DNA from: Incurvaria masculella
Lineage: Eukaryota > Arthropoda > Insecta > Lepidoptera > Incurvariidae
Assembly: GCA_946894095.1 (NCBI GenBank)
Contig: OX335644.1
Location: 8,971,595-9,035,594 of the forward strand
Direction: 5' to 3'
DNA length: 64,000 nucleotides
The translations under genes and the position numbers were made by a program. Below are positions 42,791 through 54,950 of this stretch, piece after piece; position 1 is the stretch's first letter, and each line of letters starts with the position of its first letter. Below the pieces are notes generated by a model, which was given only the letters and a program-made list of their open reading frames with translations, had not been told where the DNA came from and searched no databases.

Positions 42791-43064
42791 TTCAATTCAC
42801 TGAACATAAAAGTCTTATATTCAGTGAAAAGGTACTGTCCAATCTGTTAAAATTACTGTACATCTTGAAACTGGATAGTCGGCCGTAATGTTCAATAAGT
42901 TAAGATAACCCTTTAAAAATAATCTGACGTGTTATTTCTGTCAAGTGGTACTGTTCAATCGGTTAAATTAATTGTGCGGCTGAGATATACAGTTGTTGCA
43001 ACGGCCACTACGCAGAAAGCGTAATCCTTATTTTAGCCTAATGCTGAGATTCAAACACAATTCT

Positions 43065-43380
43065 TTTTACGGTTCCGTACCCAAAAGGTGGTACTGTACC
43101 CTCCGCTGTCTTTCCGTCAATCCGCCCGTCCTTCCGTCCGTCCGACCGTCCATCTGACTGTCACAGGAACATCTCATGAACCGTAATAGGTAGACAGCTG
43201 AAATTTTCACAGAGTGTGTATTTTTGTTGCCGTTATAATGACAAATAGTAAAAACCAAAAAGAAATAAAAATTAAAGGGGACCACGATACAAAAAACGTG
43301 ATTTCTTTGGGTCAAATCTTGTATAATGGTACGAAACCCTTCGTGTGTGAGTCCGACTATCACTTAGCCGGTTTTTTTTT
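43065..43380 (+). repeat. GGGTTCCGTACCC-family repeat, diverged copy
   Basis: TTTTTACGGTTCCGTACCC at the start and GGTACGAAACCC...GAGTCCGACT...GCCGGTTTTTTTTT at the end; the GTCC run has decayed. Confidence 0.8.
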
Positions 43381-43512
43381 GGGCTTCAGACGATTCTCAA
43401 GCCATCTTACTGCCAAATTTTACATTACTTCCGTACACTTTATGTCAAAATGTATGTATTGACAAGGTTTGAGAAGCGTCTCAAGAACTGTCTTTAAATC
43501 TCAGCCTAAGAC

Positions 43513-43620
43513 TATGTTTGGGTGTGGCACGTACGTTAAGGTTGGGTTAGTAGTTTTAAAAAACGGGTCCGATACTGAGCGCGCTAGATGAGACATCTCC
43601 TTCCATTTTTGATCTGAGGC
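43513..43620 (+). repeat. Dispersed repeat shared with 61919-62029
   Basis: Both contain GCGCTAGATG-(A/G)CACATCTCC-like and TTGATCTGAGG blocks preceded by a GTTGGGTT segment. Family unknown. Confidence 0.6.
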
Positions 43621-44704
43621 ATGGACGCACGAAAGTATCGGATCAAGAAGGGGCCATTATTGATACGTGCAACCAGACAGGACTGTCTGAGGGCTGGCTA
43701 GACAAATAGAGCTAAGCTAGGGTGCTGCGATTCACACCTTCAGAGCGAACGCGAAATTCAAACTTTGACTTGTATGGGTTTTATTCAGAGGTTAAAGTAA
43801 GTCGAGAAAGAGGTTTTGTAAACGTATGTTGCGGTCAACCGGTGGGTGGATGTGACGCAAAAGTGACGTTAAAATTTTAAGGTTTTTTTTGTAAATGGTC
43901 TCTTTTTCTTACATACTATCAGGAATATTGTTATTTCACTGATCAAAAGTTTAGGTTAGGTTAGACTTTCCGTGTTATAAGAAATGGAGACGAGTGATCT
44001 AAAACCGTTACTGACGTTAAAATCTCGGCTTTGACAATATCCTGTAATATCCTTTTGGGTTCGACGGTTTTATTTCCAATGTACTTCTTCCAAATTTCCC
44101 AGAACTAAATTTGGAATAAATAATTCGAAAAAAGAAAAAAAAGAAAGGAGGATTTAAAATGTTTGTAAAGTAGTAGGAAAACCAAGATTCATAAAATCTA
44201 ATACGTTAATGAGCTATCGAGTCATTTAGTAATATCTGATCGCATTGTCGTTCCATAAGATCGATATGGGTGTGCAAAAACAAGCATAAATGAATGGATA
44301 ATAACAATTTAAAAGTATAGTTAATAATAGTTTTCTGTGATCACTGATAGGGAAAAGTTCCAGCATGTAGAATGACCCTTCAAGCTCAGGGCCTCCCCTC
44401 TTCACTTGTGGGTCTGCGGGGCGAAGTGGCGCGGGGAGGGGGGAAGTGAAGAGGGGTAGAGTCGAGTGGAGCGGAGCAGTTCTTCTATTTCGAATTATAT
44501 TTGACAATTCAACATCTTAAACAATCGAAACATATTTTATTAGCTACCCAGACGGACGCGTAGTGACGCTATGTCACGATAAAAAAAAAGTAATGACGAT
44601 ACGTAGCCTCAAATCATAAATCAAAAGGAAGCAGATACCTATGCCAACTAGCGCGCCTACTATACGACCCGCTGACTCCAATTTTAAAAAACTACCAACT
44701 CAAC
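43621..44704. other. Non-coding sequence with a GC-rich hairpin
   Basis: Positions 44395-44407 (CCCCTCTTCACTT) and 44444-44456 are a perfect 13-base inverted pair around a G-rich loop. No gene; a 93-codon minus frame (44226-44507) crosses this hairpin and lacks support. Confidence 0.45.
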
Positions 44705-44708
44705 TTAA

Positions 44709-45244
44709 GGTGGGCCATCCCGCTCAACTCCCCATACAAACGGGGAAAGAAGATCACGCTCATATTTCCTGTCAGAGATCCCAAATTTTGCTCAAAATAG
44801 CTTTATTTGATCAAACTAGATGTCTGATGACCGTGGGCATTGTAAAATTGTATTAAAAGTTATAAGGTCCGAAAGTTCGAATTTTTCGCGCGATTTATAC
44901 AATAATTTTGGAGGTGGATTACGCAATTATAAAGTAAAAACATCTTAAAAAGATTAGTCATCCGACATAGCTTATTTAATCAAGATTTAAAATATATTTG
45001 GTTTTTGTTAGATTTTTGACTACAGCGGTCGTGGTTTACTTTTAGCTATAAGTCGTTTTGTGAATAATATTTTCGTAAATCTTACCAAATCATACACTAT
45101 GCACATTGTCTTTTTTGTGGACACGTTTCATCTTCCTCATCACGGAGCCTGTCTCTTTCTTTGAAACAGAGAAGGTCCCAGAGCGCAACAGCACAGTTTT
45201 GTACCGTGCCCGCGAATGTGTTAGTCCCACCGGGTTGGGCCACC
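44709..45244 (+). mobile_element. 536-bp MITE with TTAA target site (family 1), best copy
   Basis: Perfect TTAA on both sides (44705-44708, 45245-45248). Ends are GGTGGGCCATCCCGC and CCGGGTTGGGCCACC. Strongly similar to 40695-41235 throughout. piggyBac-type target duplication; no transposase. Confidence 0.88.
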
Positions 45245-45248
45245 TTAA

Positions 45249-45935
45249 GCGCGCATGCCACATGCAAATACAGGGTCCGTCACTCGAACTGTTACAAAAT
45301 TAATGCTTCTATTTTCAATTGAACAGCTGTTGTAATCTAATCTCTATTTTTTTGTAATTTATATAAAAATAAACGTTCTATATAATGCGTGTGCTTAGTC
45401 AGCACAAAATGGTCGATAAATGTTGGTAAAGATAAAGTTCTTCTTTTACTTTCACGATCTGCTATCGACCGTGCGTTACTATCTATAGTAATGAGGAAAA
45501 CGAAGATGTGAAATTGTGTATTCGTAAAGTATGATTTGACTTCAAGAAGTTTCCTTATACTGCCTACGGTAAACTTCACGTTTTTATTACATTCCATGGT
45601 ACGGTGCACTCAGACCGTAAAACGCAGGGCTCAAAGACTAAAGTAATTTCTACAAGCTTTCCTCTGTGTGAGATAGTTCGTAATAATATTTTTACGACGT
45701 CATTGTCGGAGCACAATAGGTGCAGTAACATTTATTTAACTCTGTCATCCGCCCCCCCACACCACCCCACCCCACCACCGCTGGCCGCCCGCCCCCGCGA
45801 GCCCCGCTGAAGGAACACACGTGGAGCCATGGACAATGCGACGTGTTATTGTGCCGTTGCTTAGCAGATGGCAAGAATGACTTAAAGACGGCACACATTT
45901 GGTACATTGATATTTTTTAAATAAATTTACTATAA
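45249..45935. other. Non-coding sequence
   Basis: A C-rich tract at 45748-45800 (CCCCCCCACACCACCCCACC). No gene. Confidence 0.4.
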
Positions 45936-46161
45936 GGCTGATTATTTAAATAGTCTGATAAAAAGACAGATAACTATTCGACGGATTTATTTACGCTTCT
46001 GTTAATCCATCCGATATAGGAAGTCCATATGTATATTAGTAAAATTATAGTCAGATAATTGTGATAGAATATATAACTCTCCGGCAATGACTATCCGTCT
46101 TGACAAACATGAATTTGTACTATCAGTCCAATAAGTACTATCTGAGGATTGAAAAATCGGC
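45936..46161 (-). mobile_element. Harbinger-like MITE, copy 3 (inverted)
   Basis: Inverted relative to 19701-19934: GGCTGATTATTTAAATAGTC at the left, AAAAATCGGC at the right. TAA precedes it at 45933-45935; the right flank is degraded. Confidence 0.65.
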
Positions 46162-46284
46162 ATTTTGATGATTAAATATACGTTTTCGAAGTAAGCTTTT
46201 TACAAGGAATGTGAAATGTGTGCATGTATAATCGACCGCGAAGCAAGGACACAATAATTAACTTTTTAAAAAGAACTACATAAT

Positions 46285-46350
46285 GAATACACTGCAAGGC
46301 GGGACCCGAACCAGCAAAACATACCACCTATCGCATATGTTTTGCTGGTT
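46285..46350 (-). repeat. tRNA-like SINE head fragment with hairpin
   Basis: The minus strand has GGTTCGGGTCCC, a B box like that at 28913-28923. AACCAGCAAAACATA (46309-46323) pairs perfectly with 46336-46350 around a 12-base loop. Confidence 0.5.
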
Positions 46351-47299
46351 GATTTCATTTCCAAGGATGGAATGTTATTAAAAGTAAAGATATCCATGCT
46401 CAGACTACATCGGCTTTACTATTTTGCGGATTTTAGTAAATTGGTTCAAAACTCATTTTCATATGGTTATAACTTGGAAAATATTTACCAAGTTCCAATA
46501 ATATGCAACTTTCCAAGTAACACTTTTTTAAGGAAACTTTTTTCGTTGGACATTCCTGTTCGCCGACAAAGTAATTTTGAATAAACGTCGGGAGTAGAGC
46601 TCCCCTCAAAATCGTTCGCTTCGTGGCCATAACTTTTTACGGCCCCGTTCCCACCGGCTCTGATGATGATTTAGATGCATTCAAGAATAGCGCTCCCGCG
46701 CCGGAAGCAGCGCGGCCATACAGCTCGTAACGTGTTGAGAATCACCCTCTTAGATGAACCTACAGACTATTATAATATTTTCTTGGCACCGACAAATATT
46801 CATAGTTATTTTGAATTGTATTCTCGTGGTCGGAGATAGTCACAGATAGAACATTTCAGAATTATTGGGATTTAAAATACAACTGCGCCTGACTGCAAGC
46901 CACGAATCTCACGCCGGCATGTACATTTATTCTTTAGAATATATTTATATATTAATGGTACGAACATATTGTTATGCGCATGAAGAATAAACTGTATCGA
47001 AGCCGTTTTTTTAAATATGCACACAGTATGTTGAAACCCAATTAAACTCAAACTTCAAACAAAGAATATTAATTAAGAGTTCTTAAATAAATAAAACGAG
47101 TGGATAGAATAAATAGATACTACTTCTCAAACTTGTTTTATTCAGAGCTCCACCTCCTCCCTCACAAAGCCCACCCCATCGCCATGAGATATTGCTCCAA
47201 CTACACAAAACTTTGTGAACGAGTTCGTAAAATACACACGCGTACATTGTAATGCTTCGGAAATGACCTTGTTGATCAAAACCTATAAAACAATTTCAA
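46351..47299. other. Non-coding sequence
   Basis: An 80-codon plus frame (46342-46584) has no recognisable features. Nothing else seen. Confidence 0.4.
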
Positions 47300-47535
47300 A
47301 AGAGGAGCGGGGCGCTATAAGGGTGCGTGTACGCGAGAGCGCGGCGAGCGAACGAGCAGCGGTCGGAATGTCGCCGAGCAGTTAACACAAACGATGAGTT
47401 ACGACGACTCATCAATTATCGAGAGCGTCGGAGGGGAGAGCGCCATTGTTCGGGCGCGGAGCGTAGGACTGTTCACACGGCGACTCCTTGTCGGCTATTT
47501 GAACGAGATCAACTTCGAGAAATTTGAACATTGGG
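47300..47535. other. CpG-rich island
   Basis: GGGGCGCTATAAGGGTGCG at 47308-47326 includes a TATA-like core before a GC-rich stretch with GAGCGAACGAGC. The 66-codon frame at 47327-47527 is Arg-rich and probably meaningless. Candidate promoter or regulatory island, weak. Confidence 0.25.
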
Positions 47536-47707
47536 CGGGACAATTTTAGGACGGATCCTAGACCAACAGAGGTAGTCTATAAATTGAGCAATACACCAGC
47601 GAAAAGAGGAATTTATGAGATTTTGTTTAGGATTGATACACCTTTTATTAAACTCAATAACAATGAACCCTTCGGAATACATAGGTGTGTTTTATTGTGA
47701 CTCGTCA

Positions 47708-47825
47708 TTGATGGCTAATTATGATACCACCGTCATGATATTAGCCCTACACACTGCATTCCCGAAGAAATTAAGTGCTATGCTAGGACCCTCCCATTAT
47801 GAACATGGCTACATTGATGTGGATA
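47708..47825 (-). repeat. SINE tail fragment, inverted
   Basis: GATGGCTAATTATGATACCA, GATATTAGCCCTACACAC, CTAGGACCCTCCCATTATGA and GGCTACATTGATGTGGAT are the reverse complement of the SINE 3' half. Confidence 0.7.
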
Positions 47826-48454
47826 GTTTTTTACAAAATGTGATTACAGTCAGAGGATGGGTGCGTGTGCATAACTTTTACTGTTTTAGAATGTGGACTA
47901 ATATGAGCAGGATATGGGCGAATTAAGGTTATAACGTCATTGGACAGTATGAATACGTAATTTATCAAAATAAATGAAAACATAAATTATTTACTTACAT
48001 CTTTCTAAGGATGTGTTGTGAACATATCATCAATACGCCTTCAATGTGACCGCACCTTTACTTCTTGTGACATCGCTTATTGTGACGCTTCCCTTTCTTT
48101 TCCGCCGAGAACGGTTTCATCAAATAATGGACCATTCATAATATCACCCACAATCATGCTAATGGATACGAAGACGGATCTTACAATCAGCTCTGTGGTC
48201 CAGATAAATTGTGCTGTATTCAGGTAAATACCATTAATAATTTAAAATTCAGATGTTTTGTGCATTGAGAAAGAGACGAAGAGGGTGACATGAGGAGAAG
48301 AGATAACGAATATTAAGGCTAAACGGAAAGAGATATCTTTTTCCCAGATTAGACAGGAATCAGTGGATGCATCTAGTAGATTTTATTAAAAACCCATCGT
48401 TTTATTTATTTGAAAATATAGACCAGGGTAGATACGGTTTGAGAAGCACATTAA
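47826..48454. other. Non-coding sequence
   Basis: Nothing recognised except the 32-bp flank at 48420-48452 shared with 26860-26892. Confidence 0.4.
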
Positions 48455-49255
48455 ATCCGAAATGATTTTTTTTTCTCAGAAATATATAATTTCATGTTCA
48501 TATGCTTACATTAAGTTTGCAACATTTAGCGGGGCCCGGAAGATAGAAAAAAAATTAAAATGTATTAAAAAATTTATATCTCCTAAACAAATATTTAGAA
48601 ACGGTATTAAAAAAAATTATATGTTAAGTCTTTTAAGGCGTAATGTAACTGTGAATTTGCAACAATTTTGTAATTACGGAAATGTATTTAAAAAAATGTT
48701 TTTATTAAAAAAAATCTATGCCGCGAACCTAACTTGCTATTGCTATATTTCTTTCTAGAATATGTAAAAGCAAATTAAATTCTTTAGAAACTATACAACA
48801 AACGATTTTATACGTATTTCGAATTTTTTGTTTAGATTTTGTGTGAATGTAAACATTATAAATGAAAAAAAATGTGCTTCTAATATTTGCAACATTTTAC
48901 AAATTTCACAGAATATAGAGTTTGCGGTCAGTTTCCAATTTCAGAAAATAAAATAGAATTTTCATTATTTGCTTTGCAGATATTAAATATTACAGATATT
49001 AAGAGTACAAAAAAAAATTTACACAGTTCCGTAAATAAGAAATTGTTGCAAATTCACGGTAATATTACACCTATAATTAGCTAACATATAACATTTTTAA
49101 ATAACATTTCTAAATATTTGTTTAGGAGATATCATTTTTTAAACATATTTCATATTTTATTTCTATCTTCCGGACCCCCCAAAATGTTGCAAACTTAATG
49201 TACACACGTCCACATGAAATACTACGTTTATGAGAAAAAAAAATGCATTTCGGAT
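48455..49255 (+). mobile_element. 801-bp element with long inverted repeats, copy 2
   Basis: Starts ATCCGAAATG after TTAA (48451-48454) and ends CATTTCGGAT before TTAA (49256-49259). Highly similar to 26896-27691. A clean TTAA pair suggests piggyBac-type insertion. Non-coding. Confidence 0.8.
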
Positions 49256-49259
49256 TTAA

Positions 49260-49499
49260 TGTTTTTCTAAGTGCTGATTTAAGGCTAAAGTTCCTGGAGT
49301 AATAATAACTACTGCAAACGTATGTCCCACGTTGAACTTCTAAATGCCTTCGTTAATCAAAATGAATCCATCCAAGCATTAACATTGAAGAGATGTAGGC
49401 ATTGCGTTGTCAACTTCCAATTCGACGGGTCAAGCCCTAAGCTTCATTCAGGAGTTAACATGGTCATATATCTCAGGCGAATTATTCTTAAAAAATATA
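49260..49499. other. Non-coding sequence
   Basis: Nothing recognised. Confidence 0.4.
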
Positions 49500-49870
49500 T
49501 CGAAACGCGAAGGGAGCGCGACGCGTCTGGATTCCGGAGACGGGGGGCTGACGGCGGGCGCGGCCGGCGGCCGGTATTACATAGGATTATCTCGAGACAT
49601 TGACGGATGGTCGCGCCGAGCGGTCAGCGAGCCCGCGGCGGTCAGCGGAACCCTCCTCCTTAACGCCAATCCATATACTACGTAACCGGAATTTCCTCTA
49701 CTCTCCATCCTCCTATTTGTTTACCGATCAAAACTATACCCGAATGCGTGGAAGGTCCATTTTCCCTCAAAACTCCTCAAACACCGGAGGAAGCATCTCC
49801 CGTAATACCTCACGTCGTATTTGAACAGCGCGAGGGCTGGACCGGCGGCTAGAGCAGATACCATCTCGCA
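49500..49870. other. CpG-rich island
   Basis: GGCGGGCGCGGCCGGCGGCC (49552-49571) and related runs next to AT motifs. Two overlapping plus frames of 92-93 codons are unsupported. Candidate regulatory sequence. Confidence 0.3.
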
Positions 49871-50575
49871 GATTGGACGAGTGTTATTCTATGCCCACCT
49901 TATCTTTTATCCGGACCGATAAAATTTGGGCTCGTGGGCATTTGTCAAGCAGTTACGGCTCCGTGACGAGAAAGCTCTCGCAAAACTTCTACAGAAATAC
50001 GACTATGACGGATAATCGAAACAAAAAAGGCGCATCTTCCTAAACGCTGTGATTAAATAAAGGAATATTGGAATTTGAATTTTGCTGATTCCATTATTGT
50101 ATTGAATAAATTAGTCAATTTATTAAATGAGCTGGTCGTGAAGAAATAAGATTCCTGTAGAAAAGTATAGGTATAATAATAGGGTACAAATATAAGGAAT
50201 CTTAACCTTACACAGTGGCGTGGAAACGTTTAAACTAGCTAAAACTTCTAGGAGCTTTAGATGATAAATTGCTAGATTTTATAATAGTGCACGAGACGAT
50301 TAGGAATTTAGGTAATAATGACTTCAAATTCTAATGAAAATATGCTTACAGAAGCCGTACATATAGTTGCATGAAGGAGTTTCAAGTTGATCATTTTAGC
50401 TTACTTTACTTCTCGTTTCGACAGTAAACTGGCGGTTTGGTGGTCACTTACCAATATTATTATTATGATTAAATGTACATCTTAACATGAGGTACGTTTT
50501 CATTAATTGTTTTTATGTTTGAATCATTGATTTTTGAGTTCCTTAGTTCATTCATATTGAAGTTATCTTTACTAA
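49871..50575. other. AT-rich sequence without a gene
   Basis: Nothing recognised. Confidence 0.45.
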
Positions 50576-51564
50576 TAATAAATCTGTAAGGGGTGTTCAT
50601 GGAGTAAGTTGCTTTGTTTTCTAAGATACTTCGTTTGTAGACTTTATGTATGATACTAAGAACAAATTGATGTTTTTTTTTAAATCAGTTCTGTATGTTT
50701 GTATGTATGTTCCTCCATAACTCTTAAACCGATTATCCGAATTCGATGAAACTTACTACACGTATATGTAAATATACGGGACACAGGATAGGCTATATAA
50801 TATAATTCAGTTCCGCTTACGTTAAGATGTAGCTGTCATACAAACCGAAATGCCCCGAGGCGGGGCGGTTTGGGGGGGTAATCACTATCTACCTATATTT
50901 CTTCGTTTACTTCTTCTAAGCCATGCAACGAACTTTTTGATACGGTTTTCATTAATATAAAGAGCGATTAACGAGCAAGGATTGCGTATGTAATTTTTAA
51001 ATATTTAATACAAACCTTAACAGAAATATGAAAACTATGTACTTTAAAATTTTAGGTGTTAAAAAGGCCTACAGAAAGTTCCACGATATCATGAGGAGCG
51101 ATAACTTCGAACCACTCGCCCGATTTATTTGCGTATTATATCAATGTATATCAACTCTGGGCGCAGTCAGATTCCGGATGGGTTACCGTTTTCGATGTTG
51201 AAGGTGGCTGTGGTTCGTATTCCTCATAAAACTGTGTAAAAGTAAGGAAGGTGGTAGGGTCAATCTCGCCTTTGTTGGTTTTGTATCAATTTCTATGTAG
51301 CAGTGCCAGTGCAGTAAGGGTCTGGCCGCACATGCTTTGAAAATTCGCTCCCAAATATTTACGAAGCTCTAAATGGGAATATGTCGATGATTATAATTTA
51401 ATCATGCCATATCGGTTTAAACGATTTTGATTAAATTTGGTAGATGGATACATAGTCCTGGACCAGCCTTTTGGTGGGTTAACTACTTTTTATCCAGGAA
51501 ATAATTTAGACCGAAATCAATCCAACACGACATTGACCCGAGGGGAGCCGGGTACCGCAGCTAG
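50576..51564 (+). mobile_element. Non-autonomous Helitron with SINE debris
   Basis: Starts TCTTTACTAATAATAAATCT after A and ends GGGTACCGCAG then CTAG (51561-51564) before T. Typical inner blocks are CATAACTCTTAAACCGATTA and ACGGGACACAGGATAGGCTA. SINE-like scraps at 51235-51340 suggest an insertion within it. Confidence 0.75.
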
Positions 51565-51621
51565 TTGTAAATTTAATCATAAAAACCAATTCGAAATACG
51601 TGTAATACTGCACGTCTCTTG

Positions 51622-51803
51622 GTAACTTCCTTACTTACTAGGTGGTAAAGTCGATTCTTGGTTAGCTGACATTGAATATTGTCGATGTGAATATACCTTC
51701 AGGGTGGTTTGGCGTGGTGGGTGGGTGGCGGCCAAGGGCGCCGGCTTCCGCTCAGGGTATCCAAAACGAAATTGAACCGATCGAAGCCGGAAACCTCAGC
51801 TAG
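51622..51803 (+). repeat. SINE scrap and Helitron 3' end
   Basis: CTTACTTACTAGGTGGTAAAG at 51631-51650 resembles the SINE body. CCGATCGAAGCCGGAAACCT then CAGCTAG (CTAG 51800-51803) is a second Helitron terminus. Confidence 0.55.
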
Positions 51804-52200
51804 TAAGAATATGTTCGCAAAACAGAGCCGCACCTCGAATCCTGGCACGGAAGGTGAGTCCTGCCACTTGTGCCGCTTCCTCGCTCCAGTGTGCACGATG
51901 TAAGTGAGACAATAAAGTCAGGTTGGCCCGAGTTGGCCCGGATGGAGGCTCCCGCCGCCGCCGCCGCCGCCGCCGGAGCAATTATCTTTCCAATTTCAGT
52001 TGAAGCGCCTCGCAGCAACCAATATTTATCAGCGTGGTCCGATTGGGACGCCGCCAAAAAGAAGATTCTTGTTAATTTGAGGTTACATAACGCAGCATTA
52101 AAGCAGATTTTTAAAATCATCAGAGAAAATTTTGGTCCGGACATTCGCCTCACCGCGGGTCCTTCACGTATCCAAAAAGGTTTGCACGAATACATGCGCA
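51804..52200. other. GC-rich island with a GCC triplet run
   Basis: (CCG)n at 51951-51975 encodes an Ala run in the 129-codon frame 51870-52259, but the frame runs into the LINE tail and no family is recognised. AT motifs follow (TTTTTAAAATCATC). Could be regulatory, or a fragment of a real exon. Confidence 0.3.
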
Positions 52201-52360
52201 AACATTTATTTATTTATTTTCAAAACACCCTATATACAGACAAGGAATCCAATTCTTAGGGATGTGAACAAACAACAAAAAATATGATTATTTTAAGTGG
52301 TAACAATAATACACATACACAAATTTACATTTACAAAATACATGATGAAATCTGACTGTT

Positions 52361-53623
52361 TCATATATTGTTATATACTTCAGCTAGTTTTGCAAATTGT
52401 TTACGATAGCAGTGGAAGACATCTAGCTCTGGCAGTTTAGCTATTATGTCATTGAGTCCGTACAACGCCCGAAGCACTGGAGTCTGCTGACAGTGGACAG
52501 TACGAGATCGCGCTACTGTGAATAGTCTGTGATTTCTGGCGCGTATGTATCTATCCGGCACATGAAGGGAGATCAACCCGAGAATGAATGGATTGTCAAT
52601 CTGACCGTTCAATAAAAGGAAAAAATGTAAAAAGAGATGTACAGTCCTCCTATTCTGTAGCGTAGTGTATCCAACCATTCCGCTTACGAATAGAGAGGGG
52701 TAGTTATATTTGAGTATCTCATTGTAGGGATAGTAGCCATAAATTTTCTTGTATAAAAACCTATTAAATTTCCTTTGAACTCTTTCCACCATGAGTATGT
52801 ATTTTGACTCATGTGGGTTCCAGATAATTGCATTGTAATCGAGTTTCGAACGCACAAAGGCGTCGTATAGGAGTCTGAGTACTGTGGCGTCCTGAAAGTA
52901 ATTACCTTGCCTCAAAACAAACCCCAAACTCCTGTATGCCTGCTTGCACTTCCCCTCTATATGGTCATGAAACGTTAGTTTATCATCCATTGAGATTCCT
53001 AAGTCTTTTACGCGATGGACTCTCGAAAGTGAGTTCCCCGACAATTTGTAGTCGTGTTGAATCGGGTTTCGAGATCTAGTATAGGTCATTATGGAACACT
53101 TGTCGAAATTGAATTCCATCATGTTCTGCTCGCCCCACTCTTGGACTAGATCGATATCATTTTGCAGTAATTCACAGTCAAGTTGAGTCGTGACACCGAG
53201 TGCCAGTTTTAGGTCGTCGGCGAATAAAAAGCACACTGCCGTCCTGACACTCTGTGGGAGGTCGTTAATCATGAATAGAAACTGGGATGGCCCCAGATTA
53301 CTCCCTTGGCTCACCCCAGACCTGGTGAAATAATTTTTAGATCGTTCTCCCGAGAGCTGAACGTACTGATTCCTGTCCTTAAAGTAATCTGCAAAAAAAT
53401 GCACTAGTTTAGGAGATTCAAATTTTTGGAGCAGGACATCATTATTCACCCGATCGAATGCTTTCCGGTAGTCAAAGTAAGCTACATCTACTTGCTTCAT
53501 TTTTTCCACTTTGCACCTGATGTATAATTTACAAAGTTCATCAGATGAGTGGTCGTTGATCGTTTTCTTCGAAACCCGTGCTGGCAGTCGGTGAGCATAG
53601 TTTGCGTCTGCCAGGAAATGCAC
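52361..53623 (-). pseudogene. LINE reverse transcriptase, catalytic and C-terminal part
   Basis: Open for 420 codons. Homology begins near KQVDVAYFDYRKAFDRV (motif A, catalytic Asp), then SGVSQGSNLGP (motif B region) and the catalytic FADD (motif C). The C-terminal half has RSKLDYNAIIWNP and ends at the stop by 52361. Upstream of about 53505 this frame is out of register with the rest of the protein, so the apparent first Met is not the true start. Confidence 0.85.
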
Positions 53624-54363
53624 GAATTCAAAATTGTCTCAAATATTTTGGCAAAAGTCGAAAGGATGGCTATAGGCCTGTAGTTGCATACGTCTGATTT
53701 GTCTCCATTTTTATGAATTGGTGTTACCCTTGATTCCTTCCATCTAGAGGGATATTTGGACTGGTGGAGAGAAAGATTGAATAAGAAAAGAAGAGGTTTT
53801 TCGAAGGCCGATACACAGTCTTTAACGACAAACGAAGGAACAGCATCTGGGCCTGGAGAAGATCGAGCTTTCAAACGTTTGACTGCGCGTTGTAGGTCGG
53901 TGATGTCGATTGAGTCCACACTAACAAGGGTTGCGCCGGCTCCAACTCCAGAAAGCTCCATTGCGGCTCTAGCATCCAGTTTCGGAATATCTTCTAGGAA
54001 TACAGATTTAAAATATTCAGCGAAAGCGTTACTCGCGTCACAACCGGCGTATGATCTACCGTTGTATCTATATTCTGAAGGTTTTTGTCTGTCGGTTCGT
54101 AGGTCTTTTACAAATTTCCAAAAGGTAGTGACATCTGTCCTTATGTTGCTTTCAATAGTTTTCATGTATAAGCAGTGTGCGTCAACAATTTGTTTTTTGA
54201 CAAGTGTCCTGTAATGCCTAAATGGTTCTCTATCATCTTCTAAGGCTGTTCCGAATTTTGATCGTTGGTGAAAGTAATATTTAGACCTAATATTGCGTAT
54301 AATTTCGGAGGTAAACCACTTCGGATATTGAAACCTCGTATTTACTTGCGTACCTTTTTTCAT
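53497..54363 (-). pseudogene. LINE reverse transcriptase, N-terminal part
   Basis: Open for 288 codons, starting YPKWFTSEIIRNIRSK, the linker that follows the endonuclease in CR1/jockey proteins. Then come RSSPGPDAVPSFVVKDC, YRPIAILSTFAKIFE and CQHGFRRKRSTTTHL (RT motifs 0-2). It terminates just after a run of six A (minus strand, about 53502-53507), where the downstream RT continues in another frame. Confidence 0.85.
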
Positions 54364-54417
54364 CGGAACATGCTTTTTTCCCGTTTTTTTTTGCCGTTTT
54401 TCATGCCAACATTGGCA

Positions 54418-54950
54418 TTTGCAATATCAAAAATGTAGGCCTAGCAATTTAATATGCAATGTAAATCGAGAGGTTATCCGCATACTCATATGTGAACACA
54501 TTTACGTTACCTCCTTCACTTGTTTATTTATGTTTTATGTCATGAACTGTTGGAAACGACATGAATTGTTGATTCTCGTCAATTCATATTACTTTAGTGT
54601 TTTTACCTGTGATTCTAAAAACTTTTGTAAACTTAGACTAAGTGGACGTTGAAAAAAAAAACCAGCGGAGTTTCCTGCCATTTTTTCTTCGCTGGGATTG
54701 CTGAACAGGCTAAAGATAATGATAAAATATGACAAATCCGAGTGTAGTGTACTGTCTATGGATGATGAATAAACTATAAACAATATGAATGTTTCAGACA
54801 TGCTTGTTATTTTGTGAACAATGGCCAGTATAGAAGATTCTATTATTTAGCTTGGGATATTTTACCTATGTTCATATCTATGTATAATAAGCACGCTTAT
54901 ACGAAACCGACACTGTCTGGAATTGCGCGAATGCTGTGAATTCACTTGCG
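54418..54950. other. Non-coding sequence
   Basis: AT-rich, nothing recognised. Confidence 0.45.

Larger units (their letters stand above)
52203..54417 (-). mobile_element. 5'-truncated LINE (CR1/jockey-like)
   Basis: The minus strand holds the reverse transcriptase half of a non-LTR element, followed by about 150 bp of 3' UTR and an AAAT-type tail (52203-52222). The endonuclease domain is missing, so the copy was truncated on insertion, probably near 54400. One frameshift separates the two open segments. The 3' short-repeat tail fits the CR1/L2 side of the jockey superfamily. Confidence 0.85.

Noticed and set aside
51870..52259. 129- and 133-codon frames on both strands around a GCC run
   Set aside because: Triplet repeat keeps both strands open; the plus frame runs into the LINE 3' tail. 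A real exon fragment cannot be excluded but lacks support.
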